Source: Microbacterium schleiferi
GTDB lineage: Bacteria > Actinomycetota > Actinomycetes > Actinomycetales > Microbacteriaceae
DNA length: 64,000 nt
Reading direction: 5' to 3'
NCBI RefSeq assembly: GCF_015565955.1
Contig: NZ_CP064760.1
Coordinates: 1,798,001 to 1,862,000 of the forward strand
Under the pieces are notes generated by a model. The model had not been told where the DNA came from. It did no database searches and saw only the letters and a list, made by a program, of their open reading frames with translations. Within the stretch, counting starts at the first letter, position 1. Each line of letters starts with the position of its first letter. The translations under genes were made by a program, and so were the position numbers. This document shows, one piece after another, positions 35,831-46,503 of the stretch.

Positions 35831-36360
35831 TAACCCGCTTCCGGGTCGAAGGAGTCCGTCGACGCGCCACTCGCGACATCTCGCGGATCCGGCAGCAGCG
35901 ACCCGTCGGCTTCGTACGCCGCGATCTGCCCGATGCGGCGCACGTGACGTTCCTCATTCGAGAACGGTGTCTCGATGAACCGGTCGATGAAGGTGACGAC
36001 CTCGCTGAACGTGTGCTGGCGGGCGCCGATTGCTATGACGTTCGCGTCATTGTGCTCGCGGGCAAGCTCTGCGGTCGCGATGCTCCACACCAGGGCTGCG
36101 CGGATGCCGCGCACCTTGTTGGCAGCGATCTGCTCACCGTTGCCCGAGCCGCCGAAGACGATCCCGAGGGCTTCGACGCCCGCTGACTGATCGGCGACGA
36201 CGCCGAGGGCGGCACGGATGCAGAACGAGGGGTAGTCGTCGACGGGGTCGTACTCGATCGGACCGTGATCGACCACGTCGTGGCCTTGCTCGGCGAGGTG
36301 GTGCTGTAGCTGCGTGGAAAACTCCATGCCGGCGTGATCGGTGGCGATGTGGATGCGCAT
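35830..36360 (-). CDS. rpiB: Ribose-5-phosphate isomerase B
   Basis: 176 residues. MRIHIATDHAGMEF start, HDVVDHGP, GIVFGGSGNGEQIAANKVRGIRA loop, and SREHND-like LAREHNDANV. Interconverts ribose-5-P and ribulose-5-P. ATG at 36360 gives the conserved start; an ATG 9 bp upstream is possible. Cotranscribed with the glycosylase. Confidence 0.94.
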   Translation of the reverse strand: MRIHIATDHAGMEFSTQLQHHLAEQGHDVVDHGPIEYDPVDDYPSFCIRAALGVVADQSAGVEALGIVFGGSGNGEQIAANKVRGIRAALVWSIATAELAREHNDANVIAIGARQHTFSEVVTFIDRFIETPFSNEERHVRRIGQIAAYEADGSLLPDPRDVASGASTDSFDPEAG

Positions 36361-36386
36361 GGGCTCCATCCTAGAAGTGCGTCAGC

Positions 36387-38363
36387 CTACCGTTCTGTCG
36401 TGTCCTCGCCCCCTTCGGTGCGGTTAGCCCGCTTCTCCCCGACGACCAACGAGGCGTCTCCGGATGCCTCGTGATCGGGGCGCGCGGGACCCTTCGGCTG
36501 AATGTGCCCTGGTTCGAGGGTGCGGGCGACATCGTCGGCATCCACGACCTGGATCTCTTGCGTCGCCGTCGTGTACCACTCGGTGAGTTGAGGGTCCGTC
36601 GAGTCGAGCCAGGCACCGGCGCCTTCGCCCGCGTCCACGGATGCCGAGTCGAAGACGAAGTCATCGCCGTGCTCGGCGATGCCTTGGCGAACGCCCTGAG
36701 CGATCGCCGCCCGCGCGAACTTGCGTCGCAACACGTATGGGTCGGTGCGCAGTTCTTTCGCCCAGGCGACCATGATTCCGATGATCACGAGCGCGAAGGG
36801 CAGGGCGGTGACGATCATGATGGATTGCAGTCCCTGCAGCGCCGACGCGCCACCGACCAGCAGGAGGGCGGCAGCTACCCCGCCGAGAAGCACACCCCAC
36901 GTGATCGTGACCCAGGTCGAGGGTTCCGGCTTGCCTCGCTGACTCATCGAGCCCATCACGATTGAGGCGGAGTCAGCCGACGTGACGAAATAGACGACGA
37001 TCGAGATGATCGCGACCACCGAGGTCAGAGCCCCGAGCGGCAGTTCACCGAGGACCCCGAAGAGCACATCCTCGGGCTGCGCCAGTTCGCTCAGTCCGAC
37101 CCCCTCCTGCTCCATCCACATCGCGGTTCCACCGAGGGTTGTGAACCAGACGAAACACACGGCGGAGGGAATGAGGATGACAACAGTGACGAACTCGCGA
37201 AGCGTCCTTCCTCGCGAGATCTTTGCGATGAAGATCCCGACGAACGGCGACCACGAGATCCACCACGCCCAGTAGTAGGTCGTCCACGACGCCATGAAGG
37301 ATGCGGCGCCCTCCCCCTCGAAGGAGTTGCGCGACATCATGATGCCCAGGTCGCTGAAGAACGTCACGAGGCCCGACGGGAGCAGCGTCACGATGAGCAG
37401 CGTCGGCCCCACGACGAACACGAAGAGCGCGAGCCCACCAGCCAGCGCCATGTTGATGTTCGACAGTGCCCGGATCCCGCGCTTCACACCGGATACCGCA
37501 GAGAGAACGAACAGTCCCGTCAGTACGGCGAACAAGATCATCAGGACGCCCTGCCCGACATCGTCGATGCCGCTGACGACCTCGATGCCGCGACCGATCT
37601 GCAGGATGCCGATACCGAGTGAGACCGCTGTTCCGAAGAGCGTGACGATGATCGCGAAGATGTCGATCACGCCGCCCGCCCAGCCGTCAACGCGGCGGCC
37701 GAACAGCGGCTCGAAGATCCCCGAGATCAGCGGGGCGCGACCACGACGATAGGCACCGTAGGCGATCGCCGCGCCAACGAGAGCGTAGAAACCCCACGCC
37801 AGCGGACCCCAGTGGAAGAGCGTCTGCGCGAGGGCAGTCTCCATCGCGTCGGTCGTGCCGGGCTCCACGGCGAATCCGTGGGGCGGGTCGACGAAGAACG
37901 ACAGCGGTTCCAGGGGACCGTAAAAGAGCAGTCCGATTCCCATTCCGGCGGAAAACAGCATCGCGATCCACGAGACGGTTGAGAACTCGGGCTTCTCGTC
38001 GTCAGCGCCCAGCCGGACTCCCCCGGTGCGGCCGTAGCCGACGACGAGCATGAACCCCAGCACGAGAACGGCGAGCGACGAGAACAGCCAGCCGAAATTC
38101 GTCGTCACCCACCCGAGCGCTGTGCTGCCCACGAATTGCAGGCTTGCCGGCGACACGATCGCCCAGATGATCACCGCCGCGACGAAGACCCCAGCGGTAG
38201 CGAAGACCGTGACGTTGGTCGAGAAGCGGCGCCCGGTTTGCTCGACGCCGATACCGGGGATCAGAGCGGGGTGGATTCCCGCGGCCAGTTCGGGGGCGTT
38301 AACCTCCCGCAGCACCCGTCCGACGGGCCCTTTCGCACTCGGGGACTTATCGGTCGACGCCAT
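36387..38363 (-). CDS. BCCT family betaine/choline transporter
   Basis: 658 residues with 12 predicted membrane segments. Signatures are MLFSAGMGIGLLFYGPLEP and the aromatic segment TYYWAWWISWSPFVGIFIA-like (about residues 330-350) that builds the substrate box. The long hydrophilic C-terminus may sense osmotic state as in BetP. ATG 38363 is preferred because GGGAG lies 6 nt upstream. Sodium-coupled uptake of betaine or choline is the family role. Confidence 0.93.
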   Translation of the reverse strand: MASTDKSPSAKGPVGRVLREVNAPELAAGIHPALIPGIGVEQTGRRFSTNVTVFATAGVFVAAVIIWAIVSPASLQFVGSTALGWVTTNFGWLFSSLAVLVLGFMLVVGYGRTGGVRLGADDEKPEFSTVSWIAMLFSAGMGIGLLFYGPLEPLSFFVDPPHGFAVEPGTTDAMETALAQTLFHWGPLAWGFYALVGAAIAYGAYRRGRAPLISGIFEPLFGRRVDGWAGGVIDIFAIIVTLFGTAVSLGIGILQIGRGIEVVSGIDDVGQGVLMILFAVLTGLFVLSAVSGVKRGIRALSNINMALAGGLALFVFVVGPTLLIVTLLPSGLVTFFSDLGIMMSRNSFEGEGAASFMASWTTYYWAWWISWSPFVGIFIAKISRGRTLREFVTVVILIPSAVCFVWFTTLGGTAMWMEQEGVGLSELAQPEDVLFGVLGELPLGALTSVVAIISIVVYFVTSADSASIVMGSMSQRGKPEPSTWVTITWGVLLGGVAAALLLVGGASALQGLQSIMIVTALPFALVIIGIMVAWAKELRTDPYVLRRKFARAAIAQGVRQGIAEHGDDFVFDSASVDAGEGAGAWLDSTDPQLTEWYTTATQEIQVVDADDVARTLEPGHIQPKGPARPDHEASGDASLVVGEKRANRTEGGEDTTER

Positions 38364-38490
38364 CGTTCGCTCCCTGATTCCGTATGCGTTCACTCGTTAC
38401 GTGCAGTCTGAGACTCCCCCACGCTATACCGGGTCGCGCGCCGGGCGTTGGTGTCGTGGGGGCGTTGTCACCCCTCCGACGCCTGACGAT

Positions 38491-38503
38491 ATGATTGATT
38501 CAT
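38491..38503. promoter_or_regulatory. Candidate ArsR-type operator
   Basis: ATGA-TTGAT-TCAT dyad directly before the ArsR-family start at 38505, in the AT-rich style of ArsR/SmtB sites. Suggests autoregulation. Confidence 0.4.
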
Positions 38504-38504
38504 C

Positions 38505-38873
38505 ATGCCGTTTACCCACGAGCAGCGTCCCCTGTACGAGGTCAAGGCCAACCTTTTCAAGGGGCTCGCGCACCCGTTCCGCATCCGCATCCTCGAGCTG
38601 CTCTCCTCGAGCCCCGAGGTCACGGTCGCTGCGCTGCAGTCCGAGACCGAGCTCGAGGCCTCTCACCTCTCCCAGCACCTCGCGGTGCTTCGACGCCATC
38701 GTCTCGTCGAATCGGAGCGACGAGGCAGCCACGTCTTCTACCGCCTCGCCGATCCCCGCGTCGGTGATCTCCTCGCGGTAGCGCGCGCTCTGCTGATCGG
38801 CGTCCTGGAGTCCGACGAGGCGCGCCTGCAGCACGCACGGTCACTTCCGCCCTTCGGAACTCTCGCGACATGA
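38505..38873 (+). CDS. ArsR family winged-helix regulator
   Basis: 122 residues. GLAHPFRIRILELL, then recognition helix SHLSQHLAVLRRHRLVE and wing RRGSHVFYRLAD. No Cys, so not a classical CxC arsenic/cadmium sensor. It overlaps the SulP gene by ATGA and so probably regulates anion uptake. Confidence 0.9.
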   Translation: MPFTHEQRPLYEVKANLFKGLAHPFRIRILELLSSSPEVTVAALQSETELEASHLSQHLAVLRRHRLVESERRGSHVFYRLADPRVGDLLAVARALLIGVLESDEARLQHARSLPPFGTLAT

Positions 38874-40543
38874 GCCCCGCGAGAAGATTCGGCGCCCGCG
38901 CATGGGCATCCACGCGGGCCCTGCTGCCGGGCCGGCGCGACTATCGGATGCTCGGTCGCACCTGGCGTGGCGACCTGATCGCAGGGATCACGGTAGGCAT
39001 CGTGGCCCTGCCGCTGGCCCTGGGATTCGGAGTGAGCTCGGGACTGTCGGCGGAAGCGGGCATCGTCACCGCCATCGTCGCCGGCATCCTCGCGGCAGTC
39101 TTCGGCGGGTCCAACGTGCAGGTCTCGGGGCCGACCGGGGCGATGGTGGTGGTTCTCGTGCCGATCGTCGCGACCCACGGCGCCGGTGCCGTCGTCGCCG
39201 TGACCGCGATCGCCGGCATCATCGTGGTGGCTGCCGGCGCGCTCCGGCTCGGGCGCGCCGTCTCGTTCATCCCCTGGCCGGTCATCGAAGGCTTCACCCT
39301 CGGGATCGCGGTCATCATCTTTCTGCAACAGGTGCCGCTACTGACGTCTGCGCACACCGCTCACGCCGGCGAGCACTCCTCCAACGCGATCATCGCCGCG
39401 GTGCAATCCGTTGCGGCGGCAGACTGGTCGTACACCCCCTGGGCGCTGGGAGCGGCGGCCGTCGTCGCCGCCATCATGCTGATCGCGCCTCGGATCCACC
39501 GCGCCATTCCCGGATCGTTGATCGGTATCGCCGTCGTCACCGCGCTTGCCCTGGCGATCTCGACGCCGCTGGCGACAATCGGTGCGCTTCCGGCAAGCCT
39601 GCCCGCCCCCTCCTTCCCTCCGCTCGATCCGGCACTGATCGGCCAGCTGCTCCTGCCCGCCCTCACGGTCGCCGCGCTTGCAGCGATCGAGTCGCTCCTG
39701 TCGGCCCGCGTGGCAGCCTCCCTGGCCGACAGCGGCGCCTACGACCCCGACCGCGAGCTGGTCGGCCAAGGCATCGCGTCGATCGGTTCCGCGATGTTCG
39801 GCGGGATGCCCGCCACCGGCGCCATTGCCCGCACGGCCGTGAACGTGCGTTCCGGCGGACGCAGCCGTCTCGCGGCGATCACCCACGCACTCGTGCTCTT
39901 GCTCGTGGTCCTCGTGATCTCGCAGCCGGTCGGGGCTATCCCGCTCGCGGCGCTGGCGGGGGTTCTCATGGTGACCGCGGTACGGATGGTGCACGCGTCG
40001 ACGGTTCGAGCGATCCTCACCTCGACCCGGGGCGATGCGATCGCCTTCATCGTCACCGCGGTTGTCACGGTGTCGTTCGACCTCATCGTGGCGGTCATCA
40101 TCGGCGTTCTGTTCGCGGGGATCATCGCCGTGCGCAGCCTCTCCCGGCAGACCGGCGTGCGCCGCCAGCCGATCATCGGCGACGCCATCGACGGCGACGA
40201 ACGAATCGCGATCATCGCCATTGACGGTCCGCTCTTCTTCGCCTCCGCCGACCGCGTCTTCGAGCAGGTGGCGGCTCTGACGGGCGTGTCCGTCGTCGTG
40301 CTGCGGATGTCGCAGCTCGAACTGGTCGATGCGACGGGAGCACGGATGCTGGCCGACATCGTCCAGGCCCTGGAGCGACGGGGTGTCACGGTCTTGATCA
40401 AGGGCGTGCAGCCGCTCCACGACGGGCTGTTCCGGCGGGTCGGCGTGCTGGACTCACTCCGTCATCACAATCATCTGTTCACCGATCTGCCCACAGCCAT
40501 CGCCCACGCCCGCAGTCACGTCGCGCGAGAACTCGCGGCGTAG
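38870..40543 (+). CDS. SulP family anion transporter with STAS domain
   Basis: 557 residues. About 10-12 membrane segments (AGITVGIVALPLALGFGVSSG near residue 40, QVSGPTGAMVVV) and a C-terminal cytoplasmic STAS domain (about 430-540; VLRMSQLELVDATGARML). Substrate may be sulfate, bicarbonate or another anion. Coupled to an ArsR-family gene. Confidence 0.92.
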   Translation: MSPARRFGARAWASTRALLPGRRDYRMLGRTWRGDLIAGITVGIVALPLALGFGVSSGLSAEAGIVTAIVAGILAAVFGGSNVQVSGPTGAMVVVLVPIVATHGAGAVVAVTAIAGIIVVAAGALRLGRAVSFIPWPVIEGFTLGIAVIIFLQQVPLLTSAHTAHAGEHSSNAIIAAVQSVAAADWSYTPWALGAAAVVAAIMLIAPRIHRAIPGSLIGIAVVTALALAISTPLATIGALPASLPAPSFPPLDPALIGQLLLPALTVAALAAIESLLSARVAASLADSGAYDPDRELVGQGIASIGSAMFGGMPATGAIARTAVNVRSGGRSRLAAITHALVLLLVVLVISQPVGAIPLAALAGVLMVTAVRMVHASTVRAILTSTRGDAIAFIVTAVVTVSFDLIVAVIIGVLFAGIIAVRSLSRQTGVRRQPIIGDAIDGDERIAIIAIDGPLFFASADRVFEQVAALTGVSVVVLRMSQLELVDATGARMLADIVQALERRGVTVLIKGVQPLHDGLFRRVGVLDSLRHHNHLFTDLPTAIAHARSHVARELAA

Positions 40544-40625
40544 GCTTGGGGGTTGTCGCGCCCACAACGCGCGAGGCCGTATCGCGGCATCCCTGAACCC
40601 CTCACACACTTGGGAGCATCCGAAA

Positions 40626-43169
40626 GTGCCTGGAGAAAACCTCACCCGCATCGAAGCGCAGGAACGTCGCGGCGTCCTTGACACGCAGTCCTACGAGGTC
40701 GAGCTGGATCTGACCACCGGCCCGGAGGTGTTCCGGTCCACCTCCACGGTGCGATTCACCGCCACCGAGGGTGCGTCGAGCTTCATCGATCTGATCGCCC
40801 GGAGCGTCCACTCGATCACTCTCAATGGGCGCAGCATCCCGGCATCCGCGTTCAACGACTCCCGGATCGCCCTGGATGAGTTGGCGCCCGAGAACGAACT
40901 CGTCGTCATCGCCGACTGCGAGTACACCAACACCGGCGAGGGACTGCACCGCTTCGTCGACCCCGTCGACGGCGAGGTCTACCTCTACACACAGTTCGAG
41001 GTGCCCGACTCTCGCCGCGTCTTCGCGGTGTTCGAGCAGCCCGATCTGAAGGCGACGTTCCAGTTCACCGTCACCGCGCCGGCGGCGTGGAAGGTCATCT
41101 CCAACTCCCCCACCCCCGAGCCCGTCCCCAGCGGCGAGGGCATCGCGACGTGGGAGTTCGAGCCCACGCCCCGCATGTCCTCCTACATCACCGCGCTCAT
41201 CGCCGGCCCCTACGAGTCGACGTTCTCGGAGTTGACCAGCGCCTCGGGCCGCGTGATCCCCCTCGGGATCTTCGCCCGCAAGAGCCTGTGGCAGTACCTG
41301 GATGCCGACTACATCTTCGAGAAGACCCGCCAGGGCTTCGCGTACTACGAAGACAAGTTCGACTACCCGTACCCCTTTGCCAAGTACGACCAGCTGTTCG
41401 TCCCGGAGTTCAACGCCGGTGCGATGGAGAACGCCGGAGCGGTCACCTTCACCGAGGTGTACGTGTTCCGCAGCAAGGTGACCGACGCCGTCAAGGAACG
41501 TCGCGTCGTCACGATCCTGCATGAGCTCGCACACATGTGGTTCGGCGACCTGGTCACCATGAAGTGGTGGAACGACCTCTGGCTCAATGAGTCGTTCGCC
41601 GAATGGGCCTCGACCATCGCCACGGCCGAGGCCACCGAGTGGACCGAGGCGTGGACCACCTTCAACGCGATGGAAAAGACCTGGGCCTACCGCCAGGATC
41701 AACTCCCCTCGACCCACCCGGTCGTCGCCGAGATCCGCGACCTGGAAGACGTGCAGGTCAACTTCGACGGCATCACCTACGCGAAGGGCGGTTCCGTCCT
41801 CAAGCAGTTGGCGGCGTGGGTGGGTATCGACGAGTTCTTCGCCGGCGTCGGAGCGTACTTCCGCAAGCACGAGTACGGCAACACGGAACTTCGCGACCTG
41901 CTGACCGAGCTTGAGACAACCAGTGGCCGCGAGCTGACCGAGTGGTCGAAGAAGTGGCTCGAGACCGCGGGTGTCAACACCCTCTCGCCCGCCATCGTCG
42001 AGGCTGCAGACGGCTCGATCTCGGCCTTCAAGATCGTGCAGACGGCCCCGGCCGACTACCCGACGATCCGCCCGCACCGGCTCGGCGTTGGATTCTACGA
42101 CCTGCAGAACGGTGCGCTGATCCGCACCCACTTCACCGAACTGGACGTCGACGGCGATCTCACCGATGTGCCCGAGCTGGTTGGCCTGGCCCGACCCGAC
42201 CTGGTGCTGCTCAACGACCACGATCTCGCGTACGCGAAGATCCGTCTCGACGAGCGCTCGCTGCAGACAGCTATCGACCACCTCTCGAAGATCTCGGACC
42301 CGCTCGCCCGCTCGCTCGTCTGGGGCGCAGCCTGGGATCAGACGCGCGACGCGGAGGCCTCGGCATCCGACTACATCGATCTGGTCCTCGGCAACATCGG
42401 CGCCGAGACCGAGTCCACGACCGTACGGACAACCCTCGCGCAGCTGCAGCTCGCTGCGAACTCCTACGTGACGCCCGCCAAGCGAGACGCGTCGCGAGAG
42501 AAGGTCGCGAAGGGGCTCTGGGCGCTGGCGCAGGCTGCGGATGCGGGCAGCGACAGCCAGCTGCAGTTCGTCACGGCGTTCGCCAGCGCCGCGGCAACCG
42601 CCGAGCACTGGGAGATCGTCCGGGCCCTGCGGGCCGGGGAGACCAGCCTGGACGGGCTCACGATCGACACCGACCTGTCGTGGCAGCTTCTGGTCTCGCT
42701 CGCGGCAGGAGGCGTCATCGCCGAGGGCGTGATCGACGAAGCGCTCGCTGCCGACAACACGGCCAAGGGTGCCGAGTTCGCGGCGCAGGCGAAGGCGGCG
42801 CTTCCCACACCCGAGGCCAAGAGTGCCGCGTGGTCGTCGTTGGTCGACTCCGATCGCCTGCCGAACACTCTCGTGCGCGCCGCCGGTCTCGGATTCACGC
42901 ACCCGGCCGGTGTGCTGCTGCTCGACGAGTTCGTGGACCAGTACTTCGCCATGCTTCTTCCGGTGTGGGAGTCGCGCACGTACAAGATCGCCGAATACCT
43001 CGTGCTCGGTCTGTACCCCGCGCCGCTGGCGAACGCGGCTCTCCGAGACGCGACACGCACGTGGCTCACATCCCACACGGATGCACCGTCGGCGCTGCGC
43101 CGCCTGGTGGCAGAGAACCTTGCGGGCGTCGAGCGTGCCCTGGCCGTGCAGGAGCGCGACGCGCACTGA
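40626..43169 (+). CDS. pepN: Aminopeptidase N (M1 metallopeptidase)
   Basis: 847 residues, GTG start with GGGAG upstream. Substrate motif GAMENAGAVTF, zinc motif HELAHMWFGD then NESFAEW with the third ligand, and an ERAP1-like C-terminal domain. Cytosolic removal of N-terminal residues from peptides. A strong terminator follows. Confidence 0.97.
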   Translation: MPGENLTRIEAQERRGVLDTQSYEVELDLTTGPEVFRSTSTVRFTATEGASSFIDLIARSVHSITLNGRSIPASAFNDSRIALDELAPENELVVIADCEYTNTGEGLHRFVDPVDGEVYLYTQFEVPDSRRVFAVFEQPDLKATFQFTVTAPAAWKVISNSPTPEPVPSGEGIATWEFEPTPRMSSYITALIAGPYESTFSELTSASGRVIPLGIFARKSLWQYLDADYIFEKTRQGFAYYEDKFDYPYPFAKYDQLFVPEFNAGAMENAGAVTFTEVYVFRSKVTDAVKERRVVTILHELAHMWFGDLVTMKWWNDLWLNESFAEWASTIATAEATEWTEAWTTFNAMEKTWAYRQDQLPSTHPVVAEIRDLEDVQVNFDGITYAKGGSVLKQLAAWVGIDEFFAGVGAYFRKHEYGNTELRDLLTELETTSGRELTEWSKKWLETAGVNTLSPAIVEAADGSISAFKIVQTAPADYPTIRPHRLGVGFYDLQNGALIRTHFTELDVDGDLTDVPELVGLARPDLVLLNDHDLAYAKIRLDERSLQTAIDHLSKISDPLARSLVWGAAWDQTRDAEASASDYIDLVLGNIGAETESTTVRTTLAQLQLAANSYVTPAKRDASREKVAKGLWALAQAADAGSDSQLQFVTAFASAAATAEHWEIVRALRAGETSLDGLTIDTDLSWQLLVSLAAGGVIAEGVIDEALAADNTAKGAEFAAQAKAALPTPEAKSAAWSSLVDSDRLPNTLVRAAGLGFTHPAGVLLLDEFVDQYFAMLLPVWESRTYKIAEYLVLGLYPAPLANAALRDATRTWLTSHTDAPSALRRLVAENLAGVERALAVQERDAH

Positions 43170-43184
43170 GCCGCACCGCCACAG

Positions 43185-43223
43185 CCCGCGCCCCGAGTGA
43201 TCCTGCATCGCTCGGGGCGCGGG
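43185..43223 (+). terminator. Terminator of pepN
   Basis: CCCGCGCCCCGAG pairs with CTCGGGGCGCGGG around a short loop, followed by TTCT. 16 bp after the pepN stop. Confidence 0.8.
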
Positions 43224-43239
43224 TTCTAGGATTCGTCTG

Positions 43240-44319
43240 ATGCACAGATTCGATACGGCCACCGCCCCAGACACCCTGTGGGATGGCTTTCTCCGGGTGC
43301 TCGGGGACATCGGCGGCACCCTTCTTCAGGTTGCCGCAGTCCTCGTGGGCGCCGTGATCGTCGTCTGGGTACTGCGCCTGATCATTCGCCGCGTCGTTCG
43401 TCGTGTCGTCGAAGGTGCCAAGTCCCGTGCCCGCGTCGACGACACGCAGGCGCTCGAGCGGTCGCCGCTGGCATCCGTGCGGCTCGTCCAGCGCACACGC
43501 ACCCTCGGGTCGATCCTCCAGAACATCGTCAACGTCACTGTCGTGATCGTCGCGATTCTGCTGATCATCCTCATCCTCGCGGGACCGCAAGTGATGGGCT
43601 CGTTCACGCTGCTGAGCGCAGCCATCGGCGCGGGCCTCGGCTTTGGCGCCCAGAACATCATCAAGGACGTCCTCAACGGAATCTTCATCGTCGCCGAAGA
43701 CCAGATCGGCATCGGCGACGTCGCTGATCTCGGACTTGCCACGGGTGTCGTCGAATACGTCAGCGTGCGCATCACGCAGGTGCGCGACGTCAACGGCACG
43801 CTGTGGTTCGTTCGCAACGGTGAGATCACCCGCATCGGGAACATGTCTCAGGGCTGGTCGCGCGCCATCATCGACCTTGCGGTGCCGGCGAACGCTGAGG
43901 TCGACGAGGTCGAACAAGCGATGCTGGATGCCGCGCGCACGCTCGCACAGGAACCGAAGTGGCGCAGCCGCATCATCGAGGAACCCGAGGTGTGGGGGCT
44001 CGAATCCGTCTCGGGCGACGCGCTCGTCATCCGCATCGTCATCAAGACGCGCGCCGGGGCCAAGGATGACGTCGCCCGTGAGCTTCGTATGCGTCTGAAG
44101 CGCGCCATCGACGGCCTCGGGCTGACGCTGCCGCAGATGAATTCGATCATGCTGTCGGGCCTCGAGACCGCCGGCCGCGTGCGCGGCGCGAACCCGCCCC
44201 GCACCAAACCGACCCCGATCGCCCACCCCGCCGCACCGGATCGGCCCGTATGGCGCGCGAAGCGAACCGGCAAGAAGACGGATGCCGACACCGAGGCATC
44301 CGAGGAGGCAGAGAAGTGA
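43240..44319 (+). CDS. Small-conductance mechanosensitive channel (MscS family)
   Basis: 359 residues. Membrane segments at about 25-50, 95-120 and the pore helix region [23 protein letters not shown], followed by the beta domain ([30 protein letters not shown]) and a basic C-terminal tail. Releases solutes on hypo-osmotic shock. Overlaps the globin gene by GTGA. Confidence 0.93.
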   Translation: MHRFDTATAPDTLWDGFLRVLGDIGGTLLQVAAVLVGAVIVVWVLRLIIRRVVRRVVEGAKSRARVDDTQALERSPLASVRLVQRTRTLGSILQNIVNVTVVIVAILLIILILAGPQVMGSFTLLSAAIGAGLGFGAQNIIKDVLNGIFIVAEDQIGIGDVADLGLATGVVEYVSVRITQVRDVNGTLWFVRNGEITRIGNMSQGWSRAIIDLAVPANAEVDEVEQAMLDAARTLAQEPKWRSRIIEEPEVWGLESVSGDALVIRIVIKTRAGAKDDVARELRMRLKRAIDGLGLTLPQMNSIMLSGLETAGRVRGANPPRTKPTPIAHPAAPDRPVWRAKRTGKKTDADTEASEEAEK

Positions 44320-44774
44320 GTCTGCCGGAGACCCCCGAGCAGCAGTCTTTCTACGAGGCGGTCGGCGGACACGAGACCTTTGTGCGGATCGTCGACGGCT
44401 TCTACCGCGGTGTGGCCGACGACCCCGTTCTTCGCCCCATGTATCCCGAAGAAGACCTGGAACCCGCGAAGGAGCGTCTGCTGATGTTCCTCGAGCAGTA
44501 CTGGGGTGGACCGACGACCTACAGTGCGCAGCGCGGTCATCCTCGCCTTCGCATGCGACACGCTCCGTTCCATGTCAATCCCGATGCGCGGGACCGGTGG
44601 CTCGCACATATGCGCGCCGCGCTCGACGAGGTCGGCTTGTCGCCGCTGCACGAAGAAACCCTCTGGGACTACCTGAGTCGGGCAGCGCATGCGATGGTGA
44701 ACACGTTCGAAAGAACCGAGATCGGACCGGCCGCGGGCACTCGCGCAGACCTCCCGCTGACCTCCGAGAACTGA
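44316..44774 (+). CDS. Group II truncated haemoglobin (trHbO type)
   Basis: 152 residues, GTG at 44316. Tyr at B10 in [11 protein letters not shown], proximal His in RMRHAPFHV, and Trp G8 in ARDRWLAHM, the trHbO pattern. Binds haem and oxygen; proposed roles are in respiration or peroxide/NO chemistry. Translationally coupled to the MscS gene. Confidence 0.93.
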   Translation: MSLPETPEQQSFYEAVGGHETFVRIVDGFYRGVADDPVLRPMYPEEDLEPAKERLLMFLEQYWGGPTTYSAQRGHPRLRMRHAPFHVNPDARDRWLAHMRAALDEVGLSPLHEETLWDYLSRAAHAMVNTFERTEIGPAAGTRADLPLTSEN

Positions 44775-44814
44775 CGCACACGACCACAGACGCACACGAC
44801 GACAAGGGAGTCGC

Positions 44815-46481
44815 ATGACCGCAGCATCCGTTCACCGAACCGACGTCCTCGTGATCGGCTGGGGCTGGCGGGACTGGTCGCTGCGGCAGAGGCGACCGCC
44901 GCGGGAAAGCGCGTCACGATCATCGATCAGGAGCCGCGCACCAACCTCGGCGGCCAGGCGTGGTGGTCATTCGGCGGGCTGTTCTTCGTCGATTCCCCCG
45001 AACAGCGGCGGATGGGGATTCGCGACAGCCTCGACCTGGCCCGGCAGGACTGGTTCGGCACGGCGGGCTTCGATCGCGCCGAGGATGCCTGGCCGCGCCG
45101 GTGGGCCGAGGCCTACCTCGAGTTCGCCGCGGGCGAGAAGCGCAGCTGGCTGCGCGAGCGGGGCGTCGGCTTCTTCCCCGTCGTGGGGTGGGCAGAACGT
45201 GGCGGCTACACCGCGGGTGGACCGGGCAACTCCGTTCCTCGATTCCACATCACGTGGGGAACCGGGCCAGGTCTCGTCGCCCCCTTCCAGGCGGCGGTCG
45301 AGGATGCTGAGCGTGCCGGGACCCTCACGGTCCTCCCCCGTCATCGGGTGACCTCGCTCACCGCCCGAGACGGCGCCGTGACCGGAGCTACCGGCGATGT
45401 CCTGGCGCCCTCCAGTGCCGCGCGGGGGGTCGCAACGTCCCGGGACGTCGTCGGCGCGTTCACGATCGAGGCGGGCGCGACGGTTGTGGCATCCGGTGGA
45501 ATCGGCGCCAACCACGACCTCGTGCGCGAATGGTGGCCGAAGAGACTCGGTGAGGCCCCCAGCGAGATGGTCAGCGGCGTGCCCGCGTACGTCGACGGCT
45601 CCATGCTCGAGGTCACCGAAGCGGCCGGCGCCAATCTCATCAACCGCGACCGGATGTGGCACTACGTCGAGGGCATCCAGAACTGGGATCCGGTGTGGCC
45701 GCAGCACGGCATCCGGATCCTGCCTGGACCGTCCTCGATCTGGCTGGACGCGACGGGAGCGCGGCTTCCCGTGCCGCTCTTTCCCGGGTTCGACACGCTC
45801 GGAACCCTCGCGCATCTTCGCGCTACGGGCTACGACCACTCGTGGTTCGTGCTCTCGCAGCGGATCGTCGAGAAGGAGTTCACCCTCTCAGGCAGCGAGC
45901 AGAACCCCGACCTCACCGGCAAGGACGTCCGGCTGCTGCTGCGCTCGCGGCTCGGGAAGGGCGCCGCCGGCCCCGTACAGGCGTTCCTCGACCACGGTGC
46001 CGATTTCGTCATCCGGGACGACCTGGACAGTCTCATCGACGGCATGCGCGCCGTGCCCGGTGGCGCGGCGCTCGATGCCGACCGCGTCCGGTTCGAAGTC
46101 GAGGCACGCGATCGCGAGATGGACAACGACTTCACGAAAGACGCGCAAGTGGCGATGCTGCGCTCGGCCCGCGCGTACCGTGGCGACCGGCTCGTTCGCA
46201 CAGCCGCCCCGCACCGCATCACCGACCCCGACGCGGGCCCGCTGATCGCCGTCAGGCTGCACGTGCTCACACGCAAATCGCTCGGTGGTATTGAGACAGA
46301 CCTGAACGGGCAGGCGCTGCAGCCCGGCGGCGAGCCGATCGAGGGGCTGTTCGCGGCGGGCGAGGCCAGCGGATTCGGCGGCGGCGGCGTGCACGGCTAT
46401 CGCGCACTCGAAGGCACGTTCGTGGGGGGCTGCCTGTTCTCCGGCCGGGCGGCGGGACGCGCCGCAGCCGCGACAGTGTGA
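44815..46481 (+). CDS. FAD-binding dehydrogenase (KstD/FAD_binding_2-like), with a one-base frameshift
   Basis: The first 15 codons (MTAASVHRTDVLVIG) and the rest are in different frames. Adding one G to the run at 44861-44864 restores WGLAGLVAAAEATAAGKRV and the FAD GxGxxG loop, then TNLGGQAWWSFGGLFFVD, and 555 residues in all. The remainder is intact: TVVASGGIGANHDL, and the C-terminal AAGEASGFGGGGVHGYRALEG. The family includes 3-ketosteroid dehydrogenase-like flavoproteins; substrate unknown. Most likely a sequencing error in a homopolymer. Confidence 0.88.
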
Positions 46482-46503
46482 TCGGACGTTGACGCGACGC
46501 GTC

